Source: Hymenobacter canadensis
GTDB taxonomy: Bacteria > Bacteroidota > Bacteroidia > Cytophagales > Hymenobacteraceae
Reading direction: 5' to 3'
Assembly (NCBI RefSeq): GCF_027359925.1
Contig: NZ_CP114767.1
Coordinates: forward strand, 2,542,001-2,606,000
DNA length: 64,000 bases
Shown piece after piece: positions 9,357 to 18,625 of the stretch. Positions within the stretch are counted from its first letter, which is position 1, and each line of letters starts with the position of its first letter. Both the position numbers and the translations under genes were made by a program. A model generated the notes under the pieces. It did not search any database, was not told the DNA's origin, and saw only the letters and a list, made by a program, of their open reading frames with translations.

Positions 9357-11603
9357 ATGAAAAGAATTGTACTCGTGCTGCTTTGCTGGCTGCCGCTGCT
9401 GGCGGCCGCCCAAAGCGTATCCGTTCCGGCCACCTTCGATTTTGCCGGCCTGCACCTGCGCCTCACCGAGGGCGGCCGCCGCGCCGTGCAGCAGAAGGTC
9501 GACGCCCTGCGCAGCCATCCAGCCTCGTTTCAGGCCCGCGTGAACCTGGCTGATGCCTACTTTCCTCTCATCGAGCGGGTGTTTCAGGAAGAAGCCCTTC
9601 CGCTGGATTTCCGCTTTCTGGTTATCCAGGAAAGCGGCCTGCAGGGTGATGCCCAGAGCATCCACGATGCGGTGGGCTACTGGCAGTTCAAGCGCGAAAC
9701 CGCCGCCGACTTTGGCGTGGTGATGAACGACGTGGTGGATGAGCGCAAGCACATTGTGGCGTCCAGCAAGGCCGCCGCCAAGTACCTCAAGCGCAACAAC
9801 AACGCCCTGCACAACTGGCTGAACGCCCTGCTCAGCTACAACCTGGGCTCGGGCGGCGTGAAGCCCTACACCCTTCCCACCGACTTCGACGCCACGGAAA
9901 TGCCGATTTCCGAGCAAACCCACGCCTACGTGCTGACGATGCTGGCTCACAAGCTGGCCTACGAGCCCGCCGTGGGGCACAACCCCAAGCCGCAGTTGCA
10001 GCTGCAGGAGTTTCCGGCGCCACCCGGCCTATCCATGGCCGGCATTGCCCAGAGCCTGCAAACTGACCCCGCCGAAACCGCCCGCCACAACCGCTGGCTG
10101 CTGACGCCCACCGTGCCCACGGACCGCATCTACACGATGCTGGTGCCCATCACCGACCCGATTCAGCAAACGGCCCTGGCCGCCCAGCAGAAAAGCGCCA
10201 CCGCCGGCCAGCTGCTCAATCAGCCCAAACCCGACCCGCAGAACGCCGACTACGTGCGCGTGAACGGCATCCGGGCGCTGGTGGCGCTGCCCGGCGAAAC
10301 CAAGGAAAGCATGGCCAAGCGCGCCGGGCTTAAGGTGCGTAAATTCATGCAGTTCAACGACCTGTTTGCCTTCGACAACATTGTGGTGGGCCAGCCTTAC
10401 TTCGTGCAGAAGAAGCGCGACAAAAGCGAGGTGGAATACCACGTAGCGCAGCCCGGCGAGAGCGTGGCCACGGTGTCGCAGAAGTACGGCATCCGGGCCA
10501 AGGCCATCTGGGCGAAGAACCGCATGCCGCGTAATGAGGAGCTGCGCCCCGGCCGCATTCTGTGGCTGAAGCATACCCGGCCCAAAGACGTCGCCATCGA
10601 GTACGCCGACAGCAAAAACGAAAAGGCGCTGGCGGCCTTTGAACGCCCTTCGGTAGCCCCAGCGCCCAAGGAGGCTCCGTCCGCTCCGGCGCCGGAAAAG
10701 CCGGCTGTGAAGAAGCGCCGCATCGACGAAACAGAGCCTTACCGCGGCAACACGGCCAGCACTATGCGGGAGCTGGAAGACGCCACCGAAGGCGACGACA
10801 CTCCAACTCCTTCCGGCGCAGTCACGCAACCTGATTCCGCCACCGACGCCACCACCGAAAACCTGAACGAGCTGGGTACGATGCCCGCCGCGCCGCCTGT
10901 TGTGGCCCCCGTTCCGGCCCCGAGACCAGCTCCCGTGGCAGCCCCGGCCTCAATCCCGACCCCGAAGCCAGTGCAAGCGCCAGCCCCAGCACCGGCCGCT
11001 CCGGCCGCCCCGCGTCCCGTAGCGGCCACGCCGCCGGCCCGCAAGCCCCTCCCCGCCTCCACCCCCATCGGCGACGAGCCCGCTACCGATGACGAGCCTG
11101 CCGCCCCAGTAGCCGCGCCGAAGCCAGCCCCCAAACCAGCCGCCACCGCTGCGCCGGCAGCAATGCAGGCGCCCCCCAAGCCGGCCGCTACTCCCCGGCC
11201 GCTGCCGCCCACGCTGCCCGCTGCCGCCGGTCCGGTAGAGCCGGTGCCCGCCAGCGGCCTGCACACGGTGCAGCCCAAGGAAACGCTCTACTCCGTGGCG
11301 CGCCGCTACGGCCTGCGGCCCGCCGACCTGATTGTCTGGAACAACCTGCCCCAGAGCCCGTCGTTGCGGCTGGGCCAGGTGCTGCGCGTGACGGCGGGCA
11401 CACCGGCCACCTCAATAGCCGCGCCGACCACTACCGCCACTCCGGCCGTGGCTATGGTACGCCACACGGTAGCCGGTGGCGAGTCGATGTATGCCATTTC
11501 GCGCAAATACGGCGTTACCATCAAGCAGATTATGGAGTGGAACAACAAGGCCGATTTCAACGTGAAGCCCGGCGAAGTGCTGCTGGTGCAGCCGGCCAAG
11601 TAG
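9357..11603 (+). CDS. Lytic murein transglycosylase with LysM repeats (MltD-like)
   Basis: The 748-residue exported protein cleaves peptidoglycan glycan strands. It has a signal peptide (1-19) and an SLT domain with catalytic Glu92 in the IQESGL context, AVGYWQFK and LSYNLGSGGV. Two weak LysM-like modules follow (about residues 300-410), then a Pro/Ala-rich low-complexity linker (about 430-625), then two clear LysM modules at the C-terminus (HTVQPKETLYSVARRYGL and HTVAGGESMYAISRKYGV). The linker probably spans the wall. A possible -7 box (TACTTTGT) lies at 9291. A second LysM gene follows 98 bp downstream, suggesting linked roles in wall turnover. Confidence 0.9.
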   Translation: MKRIVLVLLCWLPLLAAAQSVSVPATFDFAGLHLRLTEGGRRAVQQKVDALRSHPASFQARVNLADAYFPLIERVFQEEALPLDFRFLVIQESGLQGDAQSIHDAVGYWQFKRETAADFGVVMNDVVDERKHIVASSKAAAKYLKRNNNALHNWLNALLSYNLGSGGVKPYTLPTDFDATEMPISEQTHAYVLTMLAHKLAYEPAVGHNPKPQLQLQEFPAPPGLSMAGIAQSLQTDPAETARHNRWLLTPTVPTDRIYTMLVPITDPIQQTALAAQQKSATAGQLLNQPKPDPQNADYVRVNGIRALVALPGETKESMAKRAGLKVRKFMQFNDLFAFDNIVVGQPYFVQKKRDKSEVEYHVAQPGESVATVSQKYGIRAKAIWAKNRMPRNEELRPGRILWLKHTRPKDVAIEYADSKNEKALAAFERPSVAPAPKEAPSAPAPEKPAVKKRRIDETEPYRGNTASTMRELEDATEGDDTPTPSGAVTQPDSATDATTENLNELGTMPAAPPVVAPVPAPRPAPVAAPASIPTPKPVQAPAPAPAAPAAPRPVAATPPARKPLPASTPIGDEPATDDEPAAPVAAPKPAPKPAATAAPAAMQAPPKPAATPRPLPPTLPAAAGPVEPVPASGLHTVQPKETLYSVARRYGLRPADLIVWNNLPQSPSLRLGQVLRVTAGTPATSIAAPTTTATPAVAMVRHTVAGGESMYAISRKYGVTIKQIMEWNNKADFNVKPGEVLLVQPAK

Positions 11604-11701
11604 TGGGCCGTTTAGTGTGCCGCGCGGTCTGACCTGCCTGACCAGGTGTACCGCTACTGCATTTATTTCCCTTTCTGAATTCCTTTATTCTCTTTCCCCT
11701 G

Positions 11702-12547
11702 ATGCGTTTTCTTTCCCGAATTTTAACCTTCAGCAGCCTGTTGCTGCCGATTTCGTTGGCCGCGCAGGTCCAGCAAACTACCCCGGCCGCCCCGGCTCCC
11801 GGCGTGGCCTTGTCCGAAGATTCGGTGCGGGTGATGTCGGGGCTGGTGCAGGCCAGCGTGCGGCAGCTGCGCGCCATTTACTACGAGGCCGACGATGCCC
11901 GCGCCACTCAGCTCGTGGAAACCGCCCTGCTCCAGATTCCGGCCTACAATCAGCGCCTGAGCACCTACACGGCCAGCCTGCCCCGCGAGCAGCAGCAGCT
12001 ACTGGCCCAGCGCCTGCGCCAGCAGCCCTGGCAAATTGAGCTGCAGACCCTGCTGCGCAGTCCCCAGTATAAGGACTTCAACACCCGTACCGCCCGCAGC
12101 CCCGGCCTCAAAGCCGCCGCCGACCGGCTGGCTGCCACGGGCTTCCTGGGGACCAGACCAGCCGGGGCCAAACCCACGGCCGGCAGCGTCGCCAAAGCAC
12201 CAGCCACCACTACTCCCGAAAAGGCAATGGTGGCGGCATCAGCGCCAAAAGCGCTGGCTATTACTGGCAAACCAGCTTCCGCAACCGCGCCCGCCACAAT
12301 GCCCGGCAACTCCCTGGCCGCGGCTCCTGCCAGGCCGCTGGCAGCTCCCATCACCCTGGCAAAGCCGGCGCCTGCCAAACCCGATGCCTCCAAAGGCGTG
12401 CGGCACCACACCGTCACCAAAGGCGAAACCCTTTTCGCCATTGCCCGCCAGTATGGCGTGAAGCCGGCCCAGCTGCAGAGCTGGAACGACAAGCCTGATA
12501 ACAGCGTGAAAATCGGGGAAGTCCTTACCATCCAGACGCCCGAATAG
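11702..12547 (+). CDS. Secreted protein with C-terminal LysM domain
   Basis: The 281-residue protein has a signal peptide (residues 1-20, ending SLAAQ) and a helical N-terminal region (about 30-125). An Ala/Pro/Lys-rich linker follows, then one LysM module at the end (HHTVTKGETLFAIARQYGV, then WNDKPDNSVKIGEVLTI). No catalytic domain is recognisable. Together with the preceding LysM transglycosylase it probably binds or organises peptidoglycan in the periplasm. The function of the N-terminal half is unknown. Confidence 0.8.
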   Translation: MRFLSRILTFSSLLLPISLAAQVQQTTPAAPAPGVALSEDSVRVMSGLVQASVRQLRAIYYEADDARATQLVETALLQIPAYNQRLSTYTASLPREQQQLLAQRLRQQPWQIELQTLLRSPQYKDFNTRTARSPGLKAAADRLAATGFLGTRPAGAKPTAGSVAKAPATTTPEKAMVAASAPKALAITGKPASATAPATMPGNSLAAAPARPLAAPITLAKPAPAKPDASKGVRHHTVTKGETLFAIARQYGVKPAQLQSWNDKPDNSVKIGEVLTIQTPE

Positions 12548-12579
12548 GCAGCTCCAGACCACCTCCTGCACTACTACAC

Positions 12580-12617
12580 AAAGCAAAAGGCCGCCTTATC
12601 GGGCGGCCTTTTGCTTT
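12580..12617. terminator. Bidirectional rho-independent terminator
   Basis: A perfect 16-bp stem (AAAGCAAAAGGCCGCC and complement) with a 6-nt loop lies between the convergent LysM and desaturase genes, with A/T runs suitable for either direction. Confidence 0.85.
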
Positions 12618-12645
12618 GCGCGTGGGATTTGCGGGCGGCTATGGC

Positions 12646-13722
12646 CTACGCCATTGCCAGCTCCGGCACTGCCTGAGGCACACGCGCAATCCGCCGCGTG
12701 CGACTTCTGAGCAGAGCCACCACCTCAGCCTCGGAGCTGAACTGGTTTTCCAGGTTCACGAAGTTCCTGGCCAGCAAATCGTAGCGGCGCGTCATGAGGT
12801 AGGCAAAAATGTGCAGGAAGTGAATCCCATCGAACACGATGGCCTTGTTCTGGGCGTAGTGGGCCACGTTTTTGCGGAAGTGCGCCGGATGCTCGCTCCA
12901 GTGTAGCGCCGGCTTGAGGTGGTGGCTGATGTGGTAGCCGTCATTCCAGCACTTGTGGTTGTACTTGGTGTTGATGCAGGTCACGCTGTTGGTGTAGCAG
13001 TTGGCGGGGTCGGCGGCATCAATGAAAGCGTGCTGGCTCCAGTTGCCCAGCATCATGATGGTGCGCGTGACCAGCACGGGCATAATCAGCACGGCGATGG
13101 TAGCGGGCAAGTTCACAAAGCCCAGTACCACGCAGGCCACCAGATACACCACCTCGCCGCGCAGCAGCCGCGTCCGGAACGTGTGCTTGTTGGTGCGGCC
13201 CAGGTACTGCACCAGCTTCGGAATGCCCAGCACGAAGAAATCGGCGAGGTAGCGGCCGAAGCTGGCCAGCGAGTCGCGCTGGTAATACATGGTAGAGCTG
13301 CCGTCGTCGGGCAGGTTGTTTTCGGGGTGGTGCATACCCATGTGGTGGGTGAAGTACGTTTCCGGCGTCTGCCCAAAAAACGGCCCAATTACCCACGGAA
13401 TGTAGTGATTGAGGTAGCCATACTTCTTTTTGAACAGGATGCGGTGGCTGGTGCAGTGCAGCATCAGCCCGAAAGGCCCCTTGAAGAAAAACGTGGTCAG
13501 GCCCAGAAACACGGCAAACACCGCCCACCACAGGCCCCGGTCGAGGCCCGGCACATAGAGCAGCGCTATCAGCGGCAGAATTGTGAGGGAGATTTCCAGA
13601 ATCAGGTACACAAACGGCAGGTCGCGCTTGTCCTGAATAAACTGCTGGAAAAAGGCACCGGAGCGCGAAACCGGAGCGGCCGGATCATAGGCCGGGTCGG
13701 TGGAAGGAGTCAGATATTTCAT
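12646..13722 (-). CDS. Membrane fatty acid desaturase
   Basis: The 358-residue integral membrane di-iron enzyme has hydrophobic segments around residues 37-80, 105-120 and 195-245. The three histidine boxes are present: HCTSH (89-93), THHMGMHH (125-132) and HISHHLKP with a following HW-EH near 275-290. Reading starts at ATG 13722, since the longer frame adds an Arg/Ser-rich stretch with no family likeness. It could introduce a double bond into membrane acyl chains; a carotenoid or sphingolipid-type substrate cannot be excluded. It converges on the LysM gene across a shared terminator. Confidence 0.85.
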   Translation of the reverse strand: MKYLTPSTDPAYDPAAPVSRSGAFFQQFIQDKRDLPFVYLILEISLTILPLIALLYVPGLDRGLWWAVFAVFLGLTTFFFKGPFGLMLHCTSHRILFKKKYGYLNHYIPWVIGPFFGQTPETYFTHHMGMHHPENNLPDDGSSTMYYQRDSLASFGRYLADFFVLGIPKLVQYLGRTNKHTFRTRLLRGEVVYLVACVVLGFVNLPATIAVLIMPVLVTRTIMMLGNWSQHAFIDAADPANCYTNSVTCINTKYNHKCWNDGYHISHHLKPALHWSEHPAHFRKNVAHYAQNKAIVFDGIHFLHIFAYLMTRRYDLLARNFVNLENQFSSEAEVVALLRSRTRRIARVPQAVPELAMA

Positions 13723-14136
13723 GCGTGATATTGGCCGGGATGCACGGCCACAGAAGACAGGGAATATAAATAGCAGGGTACTTCTATGATTTTTCGATCC
13801 GGCATATCGGGCTGCTAACGGCCGGCCGGTGCTAGCCACCGGTCCTCATTGGGCCGGCAAGAAGCCGGCTGCCTCCTAACCGCAACCGCCGCAGAATAAT
13901 TGCGCACGCTCCCACAAGATAAGGCGTTTGCTACAGATGAGCTCCGGCCCGCCGCCTACCCGCCCGCCCGGCGTTCTACCTTCCCAGTTGATACGCCAAA
14001 ATCCGTTGCCGCGCAACCTTTCCCGGCCGCTGATTCGTGGGTAACTTTACTCTTGCCGAAGGCCGAATTGCGAAGCAGGAATGTTGCCGATCAGCACATT
14101 CTTACTTCTCAATTCCTAATTCTTAATTCCGCCGCC
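13723..14136 (+). promoter_or_regulatory. Divergent intergenic region with probable dnaE promoter
   Basis: This 414-bp gap separates the divergent desaturase and dnaE genes. TTTC at 14019 and TAACTTTA at 14042-14049 form a plausible -33/-7 pair upstream of ATG 14137. An AT-rich string of AATTC/TTAATTC words at about 14106-14130 resembles the repeats around 42246 and 42348. The frame open from 13900 is not supported as coding before 14137. Confidence 0.4.
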
Positions 14137-17100
14137 ATGCCCGTTTTCTCGCACCTCCACTCGCACACCCAATATTCGCTTCTCGACGGTCAGGCCAGCA
14201 TTTCGGCCCTGATGAAGAAGGCCCAGGCCGACGGCATGCCGGCCGTGGCCCTCACCGACCACGGCAACATGTTTGGGGCGTTCAACTTCGTGGCCGAGGC
14301 CAACAAGTACAACGTGAAGCCGATTGTGGGCTGCGAGTTCTACATGGTGGAAGACCGCCACAAAAAGGCCTTCAGCCGCGAGAAAGGCGAGCGGGACAAG
14401 CGCTACCACCAGCTGCTGCTAGCCAAGGACCAGGACGGCTACCACAACCTGAGCAAGCTCTGCTCGATGAGCTTCATCGAGGGCGTGTACAGCAAATTCC
14501 CGCGCATTGACAAGGAGCTGCTGCTCAAGTACCACAAGGGCCTGATTGCCACTTCCTGCTGCATCGGGGCCGAGATTCCGCAGGCCATCCTGTTTCAGAG
14601 CGAGGCCAAGGCCGAGGAGCTGCTCAAGTGGTGGCTCGACGTGTTCGAGGACGACTACTACATCGAGATTCAGCGCCACGGGCTGATGAACTTCGACGGC
14701 ACCGGCAAAAGCCAGGAAGACGTGAACCAGGTGCTGCTGGGTTTGGCGAAGAAGTACAACGTGAAGGTTATCTGCACCAACGACTCGCACTACGTGGAGC
14801 AGACTGACTTCGCGCCCCACGATATTCTGCTGTGCGTGAACACCGGCGAGGAGCACAGCATCCCGGTCGGCGACTTCCAGACGCAGTATTTTCGCCTGAT
14901 TTCCCAGGACAACAAAGTTCACTACGACCACCTCGACAACCTGCGCCCCCTCGCCGGCCAGGATGCTCACATCCGCCGCCAGCTCCAGCGCATCGACGAG
15001 GAAGCGCAGTCGCCCAAGCCCCGGGCCCGCTTCGGCTTCGCCAACGACCAGTTCTACTTTAAGAACCAGGCCGAGATGAACGCGCTGTTCGCCGACGTGC
15101 CCGAGAGCGTGGACAACACCAACGAAATCGTGGACAAAATCACGCCGCCCAAGCTGCAGCGCGACATTCTGCTCCCCAACTTCCCCCTGCCCCCCGAGCA
15201 CCCGACGGCCGACGCCTTTTTGCGCCACCTCACCTACAAGGGAGCTTTCGAAGGCCCGAAGCGCCGCTACTCCGACCGCACCCCCGAAATCGAGGAGCGC
15301 CTCGACTACGAGCTGCGCGTGATTGAGACGATGGGCTTTGCCGGCTACTTCCTCATCACCCAGGACTTCATCAACCACGGCCGCAACAATGGCGTAGCCA
15401 TCGGGCCGGGCCGGGGCTCGGCGGCGGGCTCGGCGGTGGCCTACTGCGTGGGCATCACCAACATCGACCCGATTAAGTACTCCCTGCTGTTCGAGCGGTT
15501 CCTGAACCCGGAGCGCGTGTCCATGCCCGATATCGACATCGACTTCGACGACGTGAACCGCCAGCGCGTCATCGACTATGTGGTGGACAAGTACGGCAAA
15601 ACCCAGGTGGCCCAGATCATCACCTTCGGCACGATGGCCGCCAAATCGTCCATTAAAGACGTGTCGCGGGCCATGGAGCTGCCGTTGCAGCTTGCAAACG
15701 ACCTGGTGAAGATGGTGCCCGAGCAAGTTGGGACAACCTTAGCCAAGGCCTTCGCCGAAAACCCCGAACTGGATTACATCCTCCGCGACGACGCCCCCGA
15801 CAACCTGCGCGGCCAGATTCTGCGCCTGGCCCACAAGCTGGAAGGCTCGGTGCGCAATACCGGCATCCACGCCGCCGGCGTCATCATCGCCCCCGACGAC
15901 ATCACCAAGTACATTCCCGTTTCCACCTCCAAGGATTCGGACCTGCTGATTACGCAGTTCGATGGCAAGGTGATTGAGAGTGCCGGGATGCTGAAGATGG
16001 ACTTTCTGGGCCTGAAAACCCTGACCATCATCGTCGATGCCATCAACCTGATTGAGCGCAACCACGGCGTCAAAATCGACATCGACGAAATCCCGATTGA
16101 CGACCAGAAGACCTACGAGCTCTACCAGCGCGGCGACACCATCGGCACGTTCCAGTTCGAGAGCGAGGGCATGCGCATGTACCTCAAAGACCTCAAGCCC
16201 ACCAACATCGAGGACCTGATTGCCATGAACGCCCTGTACCGGCCCGGCCCGATGCAGTTCATCCCGAACTTCATCAACCGCAAGCACGGCCGCGAGGAGG
16301 TGGATTACCCCCACGAGCTGCTGGAGCCCATCCTGAACTACTCCCAGGGCATCATGGTGTACCAGGAGCAGATCATGCAGACGGCCCAGATTCTGGCCGG
16401 CTATTCCCTGGGCGGCGCCGATTTGCTGCGCCGGGCCATGGGGAAAAAGGACATGAAGAAGATGGCCCTGGAGCGGGAGAAGTTCTGCGAGGGCGCCGAG
16501 AAGCTGCACGGCATCAAGGCCAAGAAGGCCAACGAGGTGTTCGACGTGATGGAGAAATTTGCAGCCTACGGCTTCAACCGCTCCCACTCCGCCGCCTACT
16601 CGGTAGTGGCCTACCAGACCGGCTACCTCAAGGCCCACTACCCCGCCGAGTACATGGCCGCCGTACTCACCAACAACATGGGCGACATCAAGAAGGTGAC
16701 GTTTTTCATTGAGGAAGCCCGCAAGCAGGGCGTGGCCGTGCTCGGTCCCGATGTCAACGAATCCATCCTGAAGTTCAACGTAAACGCCCAGGGTCAGATC
16801 CGCTTCGGCATGGCCGCCATGAAGGGTTCGGGCGAGGCAGCCGTGGAGGAAATCGTGAAGGAGCGGGAGAAAGGCGGCCACTACGCCGACATCTTTGACT
16901 TTGCGCGCCGCATAAACCTGCGGGCCGTGAACAAGAAAACCTTCGAGAGCATGGCCCAGGCCGGCGCCTTCGACTCGTTTGACCGCTACCACCGCCGTCA
17001 GTTCCTGGAAGCCCCCACCGGCGACCAGAACCTCATCGAGAAGGCCATGAAGGTGGGCCAGCAGCACCAAGCCGCCAAGGAATCGGCCCAGCAGAGCCTT

Positions 17101-17820
17101 TTTGGCGGCGGGGGCGGCGAAATGGCCATCCCGATGCCCAAAATCCAGGACCTGGAGCCCTGGAGCCCCACCGAGAAGCTGCGCCGCGAAAAGGAAATCG
17201 TGGGTTTCTACCTCTCCGGCCACCCGCTGGACGACTTCAAGCTCGAAATCGACTCCTACTGCACCTGCGGGCTCGACAAGATTGAGACCTACAAAAACCG
17301 CGACGTGACCGTGGCCGGCCTGATTTCCAACGTGCTGTTCAAAACTACCAAGACCGGCCAGCCCTTCGTGAGCTTCAACGTGGAAGACTACGAGAGCAGC
17401 CTCAACCTGGCTTTGTTCCGCGACGACTACTCCAAGTTCTCGGCCCTCATCAACCCCCGCAACTACGATAAGGAGCAGGTGCCGCCCATGTTCATCCGCG
17501 GCAAATACGCCCAGCGCTTCCGCGACTCCGACCAGTTCGAGTTCAAGATCATGACCATGGAGCCGCTGTTCAACGTGGCCGAGAAGCTCGCCAACGGCGT
17601 GCGCGTGCAACTGGATTTGCGCACCATCACGGAGCCCTTCATGGACCGCTTCATGGAAGCCGTGGAAAGCGCCACCGGCTCCAAAAAGCTCGAAATCAAG
17701 TTCGCCGAACCCCACGAGCACTTGGCCGTGGACACCTACTCCCGCCGCTACCGCATCGAGCCCAAAGAGTTCATCCGCAAAATGCGCGAAATGGAAATCG
17801 ACGCCTGTCAGCTGATTTAG
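14137..17820 (+). CDS. dnaE: DNA polymerase III subunit alpha
   Basis: The 1,227-residue replicative polymerase begins with a PHP domain (HLHSHTQYSLLDG at residues 5-17). The polymerase core carries GPGRGSAAGS near 425, the catalytic PDIDIDFDD near 465 and AYGFNRSHSAAYS near 810. A helix-hairpin-helix/finger region and an OB-fold near 1055-1110 (VTVAGLI, then FVSFNVEDYESSLNLALF) complete a full-length bacterial DnaE. ATG 14137 is used because the PHP motif must be near the N-terminus. It is transcribed alone; a long perfect palindrome lies 26 bp after the stop. Confidence 0.97.
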   Translation: MPVFSHLHSHTQYSLLDGQASISALMKKAQADGMPAVALTDHGNMFGAFNFVAEANKYNVKPIVGCEFYMVEDRHKKAFSREKGERDKRYHQLLLAKDQDGYHNLSKLCSMSFIEGVYSKFPRIDKELLLKYHKGLIATSCCIGAEIPQAILFQSEAKAEELLKWWLDVFEDDYYIEIQRHGLMNFDGTGKSQEDVNQVLLGLAKKYNVKVICTNDSHYVEQTDFAPHDILLCVNTGEEHSIPVGDFQTQYFRLISQDNKVHYDHLDNLRPLAGQDAHIRRQLQRIDEEAQSPKPRARFGFANDQFYFKNQAEMNALFADVPESVDNTNEIVDKITPPKLQRDILLPNFPLPPEHPTADAFLRHLTYKGAFEGPKRRYSDRTPEIEERLDYELRVIETMGFAGYFLITQDFINHGRNNGVAIGPGRGSAAGSAVAYCVGITNIDPIKYSLLFERFLNPERVSMPDIDIDFDDVNRQRVIDYVVDKYGKTQVAQIITFGTMAAKSSIKDVSRAMELPLQLANDLVKMVPEQVGTTLAKAFAENPELDYILRDDAPDNLRGQILRLAHKLEGSVRNTGIHAAGVIIAPDDITKYIPVSTSKDSDLLITQFDGKVIESAGMLKMDFLGLKTLTIIVDAINLIERNHGVKIDIDEIPIDDQKTYELYQRGDTIGTFQFESEGMRMYLKDLKPTNIEDLIAMNALYRPGPMQFIPNFINRKHGREEVDYPHELLEPILNYSQGIMVYQEQIMQTAQILAGYSLGGADLLRRAMGKKDMKKMALEREKFCEGAEKLHGIKAKKANEVFDVMEKFAAYGFNRSHSAAYSVVAYQTGYLKAHYPAEYMAAVLTNNMGDIKKVTFFIEEARKQGVAVLGPDVNESILKFNVNAQGQIRFGMAAMKGSGEAAVEEIVKEREKGGHYADIFDFARRINLRAVNKKTFESMAQAGAFDSFDRYHRRQFLEAPTGDQNLIEKAMKVGQQHQAAKESAQQSLFGGGGGEMAIPMPKIQDLEPWSPTEKLRREKEIVGFYLSGHPLDDFKLEIDSYCTCGLDKIETYKNRDVTVAGLISNVLFKTTKTGQPFVSFNVEDYESSLNLALFRDDYSKFSALINPRNYDKEQVPPMFIRGKYAQRFRDSDQFEFKIMTMEPLFNVAEKLANGVRVQLDLRTITEPFMDRFMEAVESATGSKKLEIKFAEPHEHLAVDTYSRRYRIEPKEFIRKMREMEIDACQLI

Positions 17821-17846
17821 GGCAGTTCGCGGGTTGCTGTAGTACT

Positions 17847-17931
17847 GTAGCGCGAACTTTGTAGTTCGCGTCCCCGCGCCGTTCAGATGACTTTGACGGC
17901 GCGGGGACGCGAACTACAAAGTTCGCGCTAC
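17847..17931. repeat. Compound palindromic element (GCGAACT family)
   Basis: Two perfect 36-bp arms (17847-17882 and 17896-17931) flank a 13-nt spacer. Each arm itself contains the smaller palindrome CGCGAACT-TTGT-AGTTCGCG or its complement, so the element can fold as one long hairpin or as two small ones. It follows dnaE and may also stop transcription. Confidence 0.9.
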
Positions 17932-17975
17932 TGCGTGCTCGGCTACGCAGACCAGGCAGCAGAAAGTCATTCAAA

Positions 17976-17998
17976 GCACCGCGAGGAATCTCGCGTGC
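17976..17998. repeat. Decayed REP-like hairpin
   Basis: GCACCGCGAG and CTCGCGTGC form a short hairpin. The following ATCTCGCGTGCTGA-type core is shared with the element at 3069-3168, suggesting a degenerate half copy. Confidence 0.45.
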
Positions 17999-18049
17999 TG
18001 ATGTTGCCAAAGTAGCATTCCGGCTGATCTTAACAATTTTTCACTGGAC

Positions 18050-18571
18050 ATGAAGCCCCAACTTTTTCCCCGAGCCATTACATTGCTTTTTAGCTTGGGT
18101 TGGAGCCTGGCCAGTTGCCGCGTAGAGCAGCGGCTGTTACTGCCGCCATCTACCCAGTATCAGGCGGCCGCTGAAACGCCCGTCACCACCGACACCGCTT
18201 GGCCGGCCTCATCCACGCTTCCACTTCCGGAGTTCAAGCGCAGTTTGCGCGCCCGCCCCGCCACAGATCTGGTGCTGCGGCCCCTCACCCGCTCCGTGAT
18301 GCCACGGGCAAAAGCTACCAGTGCCCGCGCCAACTCATCCCGCCGCTACCAGGCGCCGCGGGCTGAGGCGCAGCATCGGCGGCAGCCTGCGGAGGGCGGC
18401 GTGGTGTTTGGCGTGTTCCATCTGCTACTGCTGCTGGCTGGGGCCGCTTTATTCGTAGTCTTGGGTCTGATCTTGTTCCCGGTGAGCACAATACTGGGGC
18501 TATTTGCCTTCGTGGTGGCCCTTGCAGGTGTAGTTGGTGCGGTGCTGGATATCATCCGGATAGCCCGTTGA
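18050..18571 (+). CDS. Putative lipoprotein with two C-terminal membrane segments
   Basis: The 173-residue protein begins with a hydrophobic signal ending in the lipobox-like LASC (Cys near residue 24). A polar Ser/Thr/Arg-rich region follows, then two closely spaced hydrophobic segments (about residues 120-165, rich in Leu, Val and Gly). Lipidation plus two membrane spans is an unusual topology; alternatively the first segment is an ordinary signal or anchor. No family is recognised. It ends five bases before the operator of the GbsR gene. Confidence 0.65.
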   Translation: MKPQLFPRAITLLFSLGWSLASCRVEQRLLLPPSTQYQAAAETPVTTDTAWPASSTLPLPEFKRSLRARPATDLVLRPLTRSVMPRAKATSARANSSRRYQAPRAEAQHRRQPAEGGVVFGVFHLLLLLAGAALFVVLGLILFPVSTILGLFAFVVALAGVVGAVLDIIRIAR

Positions 18572-18575
18572 AAAT

Positions 18576-18621
18576 AAACTTTCAATTTTTATTGAAAGTT
18601 TGAAATACTCCACTACATTTG
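18576..18621 (+). promoter_or_regulatory. gbsR-like gene promoter with palindromic operator
   Basis: An 11-bp perfect inverted repeat (AAACTTTCAAT, 4-nt loop, ATTGAAAGTTT; 18576-18601) overlaps the -33 box. TTG at 18592-18594 is separated by exactly 19 bp from TACATTTG at 18614-18621, a textbook Bacteroidetes promoter. The ATG at 18626 is only four bases beyond the -7 box, so the transcript should be leaderless or nearly so. A related palindrome at 19179 lies downstream of the regulator, suggesting autoregulation plus control of the next gene. Confidence 0.7.
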
Positions 18622-18625
18622 AACC

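Noticed and set aside
13900..14136. An N-terminal extension of dnaE in the open frame.
   Set aside because: The PHP motif must be close to the N-terminus; the extension is low-likeness sequence containing probable promoter boxes and AT-rich repeat words.
14419..17721. Long open frames on the minus strand opposite dnaE.
   Set aside because: They mirror the codon periodicity of dnaE in GC-rich DNA and carry no motif or signal; the same applies to long antisense frames at 553-1881, 6257-8740, 37457-39097 and 58627-60312.
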